From Succinatimonas hippei (GTDB taxonomy: Bacteria; Pseudomonadota; Gammaproteobacteria; Enterobacterales; Succinivibrionaceae): a DNA stretch of 21,845 bases. The stretch's first letter is position 1, and every line of letters begins with the position of its first letter. This document shows, piece by piece, positions 15,055 to 21,845 of this stretch. A program made the position numbers and the translations under genes. The stretch is taken from NCBI GenBank assembly GCA_004557545.1, contig SFGV01000029.1, positions 1-21,845 of the forward strand, read 5' to 3'. The notes below the pieces were generated by a model, which was given only the letters and a program-made list of their open reading frames with translations, was not told where the DNA came from and did not search any database.

Positions 15055-16548
15055 ATGCAATCCTCAGGAAACCTCCTGATCCTTGAGAAGGATCAGACAA
15101 TAAGAGCGCCTCTTGAAACCATTCTTTCATTTTTAGGCTACAGCTGTCAGAGCGGAGAGCTTTCAGACTGCCTGTCTTATTTCGCCTCTGATGATCAGGA
15201 CGCTGACGCGGTTTTTACAGGAGATCTCGGAGATCAGGCCAAGGCGGTCGAACTTTTAAAGAGTCATCCTGACACTCCCTTTATCTTTCTAAACGATCCT
15301 AAGGATGACGCTGTAGAGAGCGCTCCCAATTACATGGGGCAGCTCAATGGCGCGCTTGTCTATGACGACATAGTCTCGCTTCTGCACTTCTGCCAGTCTT
15401 TTGACACCATGAGACATTTAAGATCCCGCCGCGCTGCCAGAGCACAGGGCGAGAACTACCTTATGCGTTCACTGCGTGGCAGAGGCAGAGCCATTTCAAA
15501 GGTTCGTGAGCTTATAGAGCAGGTCGCGCCTACCGATGCGACTGTTCTCGTGTTAGGCGAATCCGGTACCGGCAAAGAAGTAGTCGCCCGCTCAATCCAT
15601 GAGCTGTCAAAACGCAGAGCCAAGGCCTTCGTGCCGGTCAACTGTGGTGCCATACCGGGAGAATTGCTGGAGTCCGAGCTGTTCGGACACGAAAAGGGCG
15701 CTTTCACCGGAGCCTTTACCGCGCACGAGGGGCGTTTTGAGCTTGCGCAGGGCGGCACGCTGTTTCTTGATGAAATAGGTGACATGCCGCTTGCCATGCA
15801 GGTAAAGCTCCTGCGCGTGCTTCAGGAGCGGCAGTTCTCGCGCGTTGGCTCCAACAAACTCATCAACGCCGATGTCAGGATCATCGCCGCGACTCATCAG
15901 GATCTTGAGAAAATGGTGGATGAGGGCACCTTCAGACAGGATCTCTATTACCGCCTGAACGTTTTCCCTATCAACACGCCCCCTTTGCGCGAGCGTGAGG
16001 ATGACATTCCCCTGCTTTTGCAGTCTCTGGTGCAAAAATACGGCGCCCAGGAACACTGCTCTATAAAGTTTACCCAGAGCGCGGTCGAAACATTAATGCA
16101 GAACCCCTGGAAGGGTAACGTGCGCGAGCTTTCAAATCTGGTTGAAAGACTGCTGATCCTCCATCCAAATGAGATAGTGGACAAGGATGATCTTCCGCCC
16201 GCGTACCGCGGAGAAACCGAGGATAACTCTCAGGCCGATGAGCGCGAGGCTCTGCTTGACGCGTTCTCCCCGGGCGCTGACGAGGATCTCAGCGATATCA
16301 TCGCCAGCAAGAACGCCCCCGCGCCGGTGCTGGCAGGTGAGGCGGATATGGCAGGAGCCTTTGCCCCTCAGATAGGGCCTGAGGGAGTGAACCTCAAGGA
16401 TATGGTTTCTGAGATCGAAATTAAAATGATAAGACAGGCGCTTTCCCAAAGCGGCGGAGTGGTGGCCAAGGCCTCGGAGATCCTGGGACTTCGTCGCACT
16501 ACCCTTGTCGAGAAAATGAAGAAGTACGGTATATCCGCCTCGGAATAA
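15055..16548 (+). CDS. fleQ: FleQ/FlrA-type sigma-54-dependent flagellar master regulator
   Basis: A 497-residue enhancer-binding protein that activates RpoN promoters of flagellar genes. Residues 1-115 form a FleQ-type receiver-like domain. The central AAA+ domain holds Walker A GESGTGKE (168-175), the sigma-54 contact loop GAFTGA (215-220), Walker B TLFLDEIGD (235-243) and the sensor region LREREDDIP (311-319). The Fis-type helix-turn-helix at 466-493 (GGVVAKASEILGLRR, TTLVEKMKKYGI) is the variant specific to FleQ/FlrA. LMRS at 136-139 sits where FleQ has the c-di-GMP-contacting LFRS motif. An acidic, Ala/Pro-rich linker of about 65 residues precedes the helix-turn-helix. AAGGA lies 11-12 bases before the ATG, slightly far. 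pseB starts 14 bases after the stop, so regulator and sugar genes look co-transcribed. Confidence 0.93.
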   Translation: MQSSGNLLILEKDQTIRAPLETILSFLGYSCQSGELSDCLSYFASDDQDADAVFTGDLGDQAKAVELLKSHPDTPFIFLNDPKDDAVESAPNYMGQLNGALVYDDIVSLLHFCQSFDTMRHLRSRRAARAQGENYLMRSLRGRGRAISKVRELIEQVAPTDATVLVLGESGTGKEVVARSIHELSKRRAKAFVPVNCGAIPGELLESELFGHEKGAFTGAFTAHEGRFELAQGGTLFLDEIGDMPLAMQVKLLRVLQERQFSRVGSNKLINADVRIIAATHQDLEKMVDEGTFRQDLYYRLNVFPINTPPLREREDDIPLLLQSLVQKYGAQEHCSIKFTQSAVETLMQNPWKGNVRELSNLVERLLILHPNEIVDKDDLPPAYRGETEDNSQADEREALLDAFSPGADEDLSDIIASKNAPAPVLAGEADMAGAFAPQIGPEGVNLKDMVSEIEIKMIRQALSQSGGVVAKASEILGLRRTTLVEKMKKYGISASE

Positions 16549-16562
16549 TAAGGAGCTTACTT

Positions 16563-17600
16563 ATGAACAGTCAGACGCAAGAGAAAATTGCCGGATATCT
16601 TGAGGGCAAAACCATTCTTGTGACAGGCGGAACCGGATCCTTTGGCAACCGCTTTGTCAGGACCGTACTTGAAAACTACCACCCCAGGAAGGTCATCATC
16701 TACTCGCGCGATGAATTAAAGCAGTATGAGATGGCCTCCAGATTTGAAAAATACACCAAACAGATAAGATTCTTCATAGGTGACGTGAGAGACCGTGACC
16801 GTTTATGCCTCGCGACCCGCGGAGTTGACATCATCGTGCACGCTGCCGCGCTAAAGCAGGTGCCGGCCGCTGAATACAACCCCATGGAGTGCATCAAGAC
16901 CAATGTTATGGGCGCGGAGAATGTCATCGAGTGCGCGCTGCAAAACAATATCGACAAGGTAATCGCGCTCTCAACTGACAAGGCGGCGAACCCAATTAAT
17001 CTCTATGGGGCGACCAAGCTTTGCTCTGACAAACTCTTTACCGCGGCCAACAACCTCTCAGGCGACAGACGCACCCGCTTTAGCGTGGTCCGCTATGGCA
17101 ATGTTTCAGGATCCCGCGGCAGCGTGGTTCCGCTTTTCAAAAAGATGCGCGATGAAGGAGCCGCCTTCATCCCGGTTACCAACACCAAGATGACCAGATT
17201 CTGGATCACGCTCGATCAGGGAGTCGATTTCGTGTTGCAATCACTGGTGCGCATGCACGGCGGTGAAACCTTTGTTCCCAAGATCCCCTCAATCCGCATA
17301 GTCGATCTAGCCAAAACCATCGCCCCTGAGATCCCCATAAAGGAAATCGGGATCCGCCCCGGCGAGAAAATCCATGAGGTCATGTGCCCGCGCGATGACT
17401 CAGGCCACATCATAGAATTTGACTCTTTCTTCATCATAAGGCCCTCGCTTACCTACTTTATGATCCCACAGAGCACTTACCTTGTGACCTGCCTTGGCGA
17501 GAAGGGGCATCCGGTGCCCGACGGCTTTGAATACAACTCAAAGGATAATCCGGTGTACATGGATGAGGCGATGCTGCGCGAGGTGTGCGAGAACTCATGA
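16563..17600 (+). CDS. pseB: UDP-N-acetylglucosamine 4,6-dehydratase (inverting) PseB
   Basis: A 345-residue short-chain dehydrogenase/reductase enzyme catalysing the first step of pseudaminic acid synthesis: UDP-GlcNAc to the 4-keto-6-deoxy-L-arabino sugar. The NADP-binding motif TGGTGSFG is at 21-28. The unusual PseB active site STDKAANPINLYGATK is at 137-152, with D139, K140 and Y148 corresponding to the catalytic triad of Helicobacter FlaA1. YSRDELKQYEM (47-57) and MTRFWITLDQGVDFV are further PseB-specific stretches that separate it from CapD-type dehydratases. GGAG lies six bases before the ATG. Its stop overlaps the pseC start by four bases. Cytosolic. Length fits the family. Confidence 0.95.
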   Translation: MNSQTQEKIAGYLEGKTILVTGGTGSFGNRFVRTVLENYHPRKVIIYSRDELKQYEMASRFEKYTKQIRFFIGDVRDRDRLCLATRGVDIIVHAAALKQVPAAEYNPMECIKTNVMGAENVIECALQNNIDKVIALSTDKAANPINLYGATKLCSDKLFTAANNLSGDRRTRFSVVRYGNVSGSRGSVVPLFKKMRDEGAAFIPVTNTKMTRFWITLDQGVDFVLQSLVRMHGGETFVPKIPSIRIVDLAKTIAPEIPIKEIGIRPGEKIHEVMCPRDDSGHIIEFDSFFIIRPSLTYFMIPQSTYLVTCLGEKGHPVPDGFEYNSKDNPVYMDEAMLREVCENS

Positions 17601-18760
17601 GCGCGTTCATCCCCTACAGCACCCAGAGCATCGACGCGACAGATTATGACGCCGTGCTTGAGACCATGATGTCTCCATACCTCACCTGCGGTCCCAAGGC
17701 AGGCGAGTTTGAAGACGCCGTATGCTCTTTTACGGGAGCAAATTACGCTGTCGCGGTCAACTCCTGCACGAGCGCTCTGCATCTTGCGATGCTCGCTTTG
17801 GGCGTGGGCCCGGGCGATATCGTATATGTAAGCGCGATTAGCTTTGCCGCCAGCGCCAACTGCGCGCGCATGGCCGGAGCCGAGGTCAGGTTTGTGGATG
17901 TAGATCCTGATAGCGGACTTATGGACATGGACTGTCTTGAGCGCATGCTCGACTGCGCCGCTGATGAAAGGGCTCTGCCAAAGGCGGTCGTCGCGGTTGA
18001 CCTCTCGGGGCGCTGTGTCGATCTGAAAAGGCTCCATGAGCTTTCAATGCGCTATGGCTTTAAGGTGGTTGAGGACGCCGCCCACGCTCTGGGGGCCACC
18101 TTCAATGGCGACATGGTCGGATGCGGAAAATACTCTGACATCACCGTCCTGAGCTTCCACCCCGTAAAAATCATCACCACCGCCGAAGGCGGTATGGCGC
18201 TTACCAATGACGAGAAGCTTGCCCACAGGATCCGCGCGCTTTCATCACATGGCATAGAGCATGACAAAGCAAGGCTTAATGACAAATCAAAACCCGGCTA
18301 CTATTACGAGATGCAGGATCTGGGTTACAACTACCGCATGTGTGATCTGCTGGCCGCGCTTGGGATCTCGCAGATGCGCAGGATCGGGGTGTTTCTCGAG
18401 CAGAGAAGACGCAAGGCCAGAATGTATCGTGAACTGCTAAGCGGCGCTGAGAACATTTCCCTTCCGGATCCCGATACCGAAGGCAACGAGAGCTCATGGC
18501 ATCTCTATCAGGTGCGTATAAAAAACGGCAGACGCGATCAGGTATACACCACATTGCGCTCAAAGAATATCGGCGTGCAGGTTCACTACCTGCCGATTTA
18601 CCGTCACCCCTACTACTGGAACACCGGTAAGTATGTTCCGCTTGAGGGTGCTGAAGCATTCTTTTCACAAACCCTTTCAATCCCGCTCTACCCTACCCTC
18701 TCGCACCTGCAGCAGCAACTGTGCGCGGCGACGCTCATGAGCGCCGCGGAAGGATGCTGA
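17597..18760 (+). CDS. pseC: PLP-dependent aminotransferase PseC
   Basis: A 387-residue DegT/DnrJ/EryC1-family aminotransferase that adds the 4-amino group to the PseB product (forming UDP-4-amino-4,6-dideoxy-AltNAc). The PLP-binding lysine is K191 in SFHPVKIITTAEGGM, and VVEDAAHALGA (157-167) carries the Asp (D160) that contacts the PLP ring nitrogen; VNSCTSALHLA (54-64) binds the phosphate. I take the ATG that overlaps the pseB stop (ATGA) as the start. A GTG four codons upstream is possible but makes a longer overlap. The end of the protein (VHYLPIYRHPYYW, LSIPLYPTL) is typical of PseC. Second enzyme of the pathway in the operon. Confidence 0.94.
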   Translation: MSAFIPYSTQSIDATDYDAVLETMMSPYLTCGPKAGEFEDAVCSFTGANYAVAVNSCTSALHLAMLALGVGPGDIVYVSAISFAASANCARMAGAEVRFVDVDPDSGLMDMDCLERMLDCAADERALPKAVVAVDLSGRCVDLKRLHELSMRYGFKVVEDAAHALGATFNGDMVGCGKYSDITVLSFHPVKIITTAEGGMALTNDEKLAHRIRALSSHGIEHDKARLNDKSKPGYYYEMQDLGYNYRMCDLLAALGISQMRRIGVFLEQRRRKARMYRELLSGAENISLPDPDTEGNESSWHLYQVRIKNGRRDQVYTTLRSKNIGVQVHYLPIYRHPYYWNTGKYVPLEGAEAFFSQTLSIPLYPTLSHLQQQLCAATLMSAAEGC

Positions 18761-18784
18761 CGGCGGGTTTAAATAAGGCAGAAC

Positions 18785-19480
18785 ATGAGACTTGCAGTAA
18801 TCCCCGCGCGCGGAGGCTCAAAGCGCATTCCCCGCAAGAACATCAGGGACTTCAACGGACGTCCCTTAATCGCCTACTCGATAACCGCGGCGCTTGAAAG
18901 CAGGCTTTTTGAAAAGGTGGTCGTCTCAACCGATGACGACGAGATCGCTATGATCGCCAGACAATACGGAGCTCAGGTGCCTTTTATGCGCGAAGCCAGG
19001 CTCGCTGATGATCATACCGGCACCTTTGATGTGGTAAGGGACGCCTATTTTAAGCTCAAGGCTGCCGGATTTGAGCCTGACACCATCTGCTGTATCTACT
19101 CAACAGCTCCCATGCTTACCGCGGATTATCTTAAAAAGGCCTGCGCCTCATTTGAGGATCAGCGCGCCGATGAAATGTACGCCTGCTGTGAGTTCCCATT
19201 TCCAATCCAGAGAGCGAGGTACATCGCCCCTGACGGTACACCCTACCCCGTAATGCCGGAGTACATGTCATGGCGCTCGCAGGATCTGCAAAAGGCCTAT
19301 CAGGACTGCGGTATGTTCTATTTCTATTCAAAACGCTTCCTTGAGGAGCCTTCATCCGGCGGCTTGATAAGAAGAGCCTTTGAGATGCCGCGTCACCGCG
19401 TCATCGATATCGATACCCCCGAGGACTGGAACTACGCGCAGGTACTCTGCCGCGCGGTGCGGGAGCTTGGGCTTGACTAA
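18785..19480 (+). CDS. pseF: CMP-pseudaminic acid cytidylyltransferase PseF
   Basis: A 231-residue nucleotidyltransferase of the NeuA/CMP-NeuAc synthetase family that charges pseudaminic acid with CMP for use by flagellin glycosyltransferases. The CTP-binding signature IPARGGSKRIPRKNI is at residues 7-21, with the second motif VVVSTDDDEIA around 45-55 and the metal/substrate motif VIDIDTPEDW near the end. Lack of an attached phosphatase domain and the length fit PseF. It follows pseC after 24 bases and its last codons overlap the start of pseG by eight bases. The choice of PseF over NeuA or a legionaminic acid enzyme is based on the pseB/pseC context. Confidence 0.92.
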   Translation: MRLAVIPARGGSKRIPRKNIRDFNGRPLIAYSITAALESRLFEKVVVSTDDDEIAMIARQYGAQVPFMREARLADDHTGTFDVVRDAYFKLKAAGFEPDTICCIYSTAPMLTADYLKKACASFEDQRADEMYACCEFPFPIQRARYIAPDGTPYPVMPEYMSWRSQDLQKAYQDCGMFYFYSKRFLEEPSSGGLIRRAFEMPRHRVIDIDTPEDWNYAQVLCRAVRELGLD

Positions 19481-20477
19481 AAAACTTTGCGTGGTTTTAA
19501 AGGCCGATCACGTGATCGGCACCGGGCATCTGATGCGGGTAAAGGGGCTGCTCCAACCGCTTATTGGCGCGGGGTTTACCCCTTATCTTATAACCGACTC
19601 GCTTGAGGACAGTCTGCTACCGATTTGTACTGAGTACAAGGAGATCTTTTACTTTAAATCAGGCGATCCGGAGGGTTTCGCTTCCCTGGTGAGAACGCTT
19701 GCCCCCGACATAACGCTTTTTGATCACTATTTCATCGGCAGGGAGTTTGAGAGCGCGATAGAAAATCTCACAAAGATAGCGGTAATAGATGATCTTGAGC
19801 GGGAGCATGACTGCGCCCTGCTTACCGACTCAGGATTTTTTAAAACCGGGGATGAGTATAAGGGCAAGGTTCCAAAGTCCTGCAGACTTTTGTGCGGTGA
19901 ACGCTACTCGCTTATACGAGACGGATTTTCTGAGATAGCGAAAAAAAGGCCTTACCGCGCGCGTCTTAGGGTACTTATAAATTACGGCGGCGCGGATCCC
20001 GCGCACGCCTGTCTTAAAGCCCTGACCTCGGTTATCAAGGGCAGGATTTATGAAAAATATGACTTTATTGTGCTAAGCGGGATCTCAAACCCTGATCATG
20101 AGAAGCTGAGCGATCTCGCAAAAGAGATCCCTCAGATTGAGGTAATAAGAAACAGCCTGAAGGTTCCTGAGATCTTCACGCGCTGTGACATGGCGATGGG
20201 CGCTCTGGGAGGGATGTTCAAGGAGCGCATGTGCGCGGGACTGCCCGCGCTTAATACCGTGATCGCCGATAACCAGAAAGGTGGGGAGGCTCTGGTTGAA
20301 AAGCTTAAATGCGGACTTAGCTTAAGCCTTGAGGATCTTTGTCACCCTGAGAGAGTCGCAAAAGCCCTGTCTGCGCTTGAAGGAGATCTTGCCTTCTACC
20401 GGCAAAACGGTATGCGCTTTATCGAAGGCAGGGGCATAGGTCTGGTCTCGCGGGCCATCATTGAGCTTGCGCTCTAA
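19473..20477 (+). CDS. pseG: UDP-2,4-diacetamido-2,4,6-trideoxy-altropyranose hydrolase PseG
   Basis: A 334-residue GT-B-fold enzyme that removes UDP from the pathway intermediate before PseI acts. The N-terminal KADHVIGTGHLMR (10-22) is the PseG motif; His19 would be the catalytic histidine. The C-terminal ALGGMFKERMCAGLP with DNQKGGE is the nucleotide-binding motif, slightly divergent. I start at the TTG at 19473 because GGGAG lies seven to eight bases upstream and the motif follows at the expected distance; the frame is open further upstream but inside pseF in another frame. The acetyltransferase PseH, which is fused to PseG in some bacteria, is absent here: the protein ends after the PseG domain. 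No terminator is visible in the 11-base gap to the convergent ung gene. Confidence 0.88.
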   Translation: MTKKLCVVLKADHVIGTGHLMRVKGLLQPLIGAGFTPYLITDSLEDSLLPICTEYKEIFYFKSGDPEGFASLVRTLAPDITLFDHYFIGREFESAIENLTKIAVIDDLEREHDCALLTDSGFFKTGDEYKGKVPKSCRLLCGERYSLIRDGFSEIAKKRPYRARLRVLINYGGADPAHACLKALTSVIKGRIYEKYDFIVLSGISNPDHEKLSDLAKEIPQIEVIRNSLKVPEIFTRCDMAMGALGGMFKERMCAGLPALNTVIADNQKGGEALVEKLKCGLSLSLEDLCHPERVAKALSALEGDLAFYRQNGMRFIEGRGIGLVSRAIIELAL

Positions 20478-20488
20478 CAGCGAGACTC

Positions 20489-21178
20489 TCAGAGTTCCTC
20501 ATCACCGTCAAGATGCAGAGGCAACTGCCAGTCTATGGGATCACGTCCCTTTGAGATCAGATACTCGTTGGCCTTGCGGAAATGACCGCACCCGAAAAAT
20601 CCCCTGCTGGCAGAAAGCGGACTTGGATGCGCGCTTTGCAATATGAGGTGGCGCGAGGGCTCGATATTCTGTCCCTTGCGCTTGGCAGAGCCGCCCCAGA
20701 GCATAAACACCAGCCCCTCACGCTTTGTCGAAAGCTCACTTATAACCGCGTCCGTAAACTCCTCCCAGCCCTTGCCGCTGTGGGAGTTTGCGTTGCCTTC
20801 ATCAACCGTGAGCGTGGAGTTTAGGAGCAGCACTCCCTGCCTTGCCCAAGGAATGAGACAGCCATGATCAGGGATCACAAAATCCGGATACTCGTTTTTA
20901 AGCTCCTTGTAGATGTTTAAAAGTGATGGCGGAATTGAGATCTTAGGAGGAACCGAAAAGGAAAGCCCCATGGCCTGACCCTGCTCATGATAAGGATCCT
21001 GCCCCAGGATGACTATCTTTACATCATCCCATGGCGTATAACGGAACGCGTTGAAGATCTCGCTCTCAGGAGGGAATACTTTAACCCCGCTTTTACGGCG
21101 CTCACGCTGGTATGACCAGGCCTCAATAAAGCAGGGTTTATCCTTCAAAGGACCTATTACGTCATGCCACGTTGCCAT
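20489..21178 (-). CDS. ung: Uracil-DNA glycosylase, family 1
   Basis: A 229-residue base-excision repair enzyme that removes uracil from DNA. The catalytic water-activating motif GQDPYH is at 59-64 (Asp61), the uracil-contacting Asn is N120 in LLLNSTLT, and the DNA-binding leucine-loop motif HPSPLSASRGF is at 184-194 with the catalytic His184. All key residues are present and the length matches E. coli Ung. GGGGAG lies five bases before the ATG. It faces pseG convergently and is preceded by the nuclease-family gene on the same strand, separated by a hairpin. Confidence 0.96.
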   Translation of the reverse strand: MATWHDVIGPLKDKPCFIEAWSYQRERRKSGVKVFPPESEIFNAFRYTPWDDVKIVILGQDPYHEQGQAMGLSFSVPPKISIPPSLLNIYKELKNEYPDFVIPDHGCLIPWARQGVLLLNSTLTVDEGNANSHSGKGWEEFTDAVISELSTKREGLVFMLWGGSAKRKGQNIEPSRHLILQSAHPSPLSASRGFFGCGHFRKANEYLISKGRDPIDWQLPLHLDGDEEL

Positions 21179-21213
21179 ATTCTCCCCTGATGAGATGAAA
21201 ATCCGATAAAAGT

Positions 21214-21234
21214 GCTGCCGTTACAAACGACAGC
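21214..21234 (-). terminator. Possible terminator after the PDDEXK-family gene
   Basis: GCTG-C-CGTT (21214-21222) pairs with AACG-A-CAGC (21226-21234) around a 3-base loop, with one internal mismatch. In the direction of the minus-strand gene it is followed by ACTTTT, a short T-run. It lies 11 bases beyond the stop of that gene. Moderate to weak. Confidence 0.4.
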
Positions 21235-21244
21235 GACAAATTTT

Positions 21245-21845
21245 TTAACTGAGCTTCTTACTTGCAACTATGCAGTCTTTGTCAAAGAAGGCGATCCCGA
21301 CAGCTGATACACATGGGATCTTGTACTTCTTTAAAAATTGCCTGGCGTATCCTCTAGTCTCAATCTGCTCTATGGCTTTGTTGGCCTTTATCTCAGCCTG
21401 CTCAGCGTCCTCCGCTACCTTAAGCTCAATGACCATGGCGCCTTTATTTTTTTCATAGCAAAAGCTCAGATCTGCGTAACCTAAACCAGCCTCATGCTCT
21501 ACTTTAAGGTCACTCAGGTTGTTGCCAAAGCTCGCGAGAATGCCGGTGATAAAACCTTCATAAAAGTTTTCTGGAGCGCTTTTGGACGCGTTGACCCTGA
21601 TTGAAACGAATGACCATAGCAGATCTCCTATAAGAGCCCTGGCTTTTTCGGTATCCCCATCTGAAAGAGCCTTGAGCATCTCAAGATTCTTGTTGTCCGT
21701 GGTCAGGGCTTCCATGAAGCTTGCCTGAATACTATCGTCAAAGCATTTTTTGATCTCAAGGTTTGGGATCTTAACTTTGTAGTCGTTACCGTCAGGGTTA
21801 TCAATCGCGGTCAGGTAGCCGGTATGCAGGAGCAGTGACCACATG
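21245..21845 (-). CDS. AAA-ATPase-like/PDDEXK_9 (DUF1703) family protein, C-terminal part
   Basis: The frame is open to the right edge, so the start lies outside; at least 199 C-terminal residues are present. Family members are usually about 500-600 residues: an N-terminal AAA-like ATPase domain and a C-terminal PD-(D/E)XK nuclease-like domain. Visible here (numbering from the first codon in the window) are LLHTGYLTAID (5-15) and DYKVKIPNLEIKKCF (21-35), which are the hallmark junction between the two domains, then EAGLGYADLSFCY with D125 and MVIELKVAED with E140 and K142, the nuclease core pattern. The active-site residues look intact. Such proteins are abundant, often in many copies, in gut and rumen bacteria; their role is unknown and a mobile or defence connection is only suspected. 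Confidence 0.8.
   Translation of the reverse strand, partial: MWSLLLHTGYLTAIDNPDGNDYKVKIPNLEIKKCFDDSIQASFMEALTTDNKNLEMLKALSDGDTEKARALIGDLLWSFVSIRVNASKSAPENFYEGFITGILASFGNNLSDLKVEHEAGLGYADLSFCYEKNKGAMVIELKVAEDAEQAEIKANKAIEQIETRGYARQFLKKYKIPCVSAVGIAFFDKDCIVASKKLS

Noticed and set aside
19380..19472. Upstream ATG extension of pseG inside pseF
   Set aside because: The added 31 residues are out-of-frame pseF sequence with Arg/Ser/Pro-rich noise; the PseG motif begins shortly after the TTG at 19473.
1..21845. CRISPR arrays, tRNA or rRNA genes, insertion sequences and attachment sites
   Set aside because: Looked for spaced direct repeats, terminal inverted repeats, transposase or integrase motifs and tRNA-like arms; none seen.

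Overview
The window looks like the chromosome of a motile, Gram-negative, anaerobic-type gammaproteobacterium. The best guess is a member of the Succinivibrionaceae or a relative in the Aeromonadales; this rests on the gene set and codon style, not on a marker gene. It carries polar-flagellum genes, a FleQ/FlrA-type master regulator, a pseudaminic acid pathway for flagellin glycosylation, a TRAP sugar-acid type transporter and split transketolase subunits. Apart from one AT-richer island, base composition is fairly even and the tetranucleotide GATC is strikingly frequent.

Left region (1-6420): the 5' part of a flaG-type gene runs off the left edge on the minus strand. Divergent from it is a PfkB-family fructokinase on the plus strand. 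Its 3' end overlaps a small uncharacterised minus-strand gene that follows the flgJ-flgK-flgL hook-junction operon (read as flgJ, flgK, flgL, small protein). A very good sigma-54 (-24/-12) promoter lies just upstream of flgJ.

Centre (6421-12990): a LacI/GalR-family regulator faces a convergent five-gene operon, with a strong bidirectional terminator between them. Read on the minus strand, the operon encodes transketolase N-terminal subunit, transketolase C-terminal subunit, and TRAP transporter DctP, DctQ and DctM. A 13-base operator-like sequence occurs both upstream of the regulator and exactly between the -35 and -10 of the operon's predicted promoter, so the regulator probably controls the operon. 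The substrate is unknown.

Island (about 12990-14773): a two-gene plus-strand unit with its own near-consensus promoter encodes an OLD/RloA-like SMC/ABC-type ATPase and a small protein with a Toprim-like EGxxE motif. The layout resembles ATPase-Toprim anti-phage systems (PARIS, AbiL/RloAB, OLD-type) but the second protein is short and I cannot assign it to a named system. This is the best candidate here for an undescribed system.

Right region (15055-20477): fleQ/flrA is followed 14 bases later by pseB, pseC, pseF and pseG, apparently in one transcription unit. The sigma-54 activator of flagellar genes and the genes for the flagellin sugar are thus physically linked, and the sigma-54 promoter of flgJKL in the same window is a plausible FleQ target. 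pseH and pseI are not in the window. After that come ung (uracil-DNA glycosylase, minus strand) and the C-terminal part of an AAA-ATPase-like/PDDEXK-nuclease family protein that runs off the right edge. I see no rRNA, tRNA, CRISPR array, insertion sequence or integrase.
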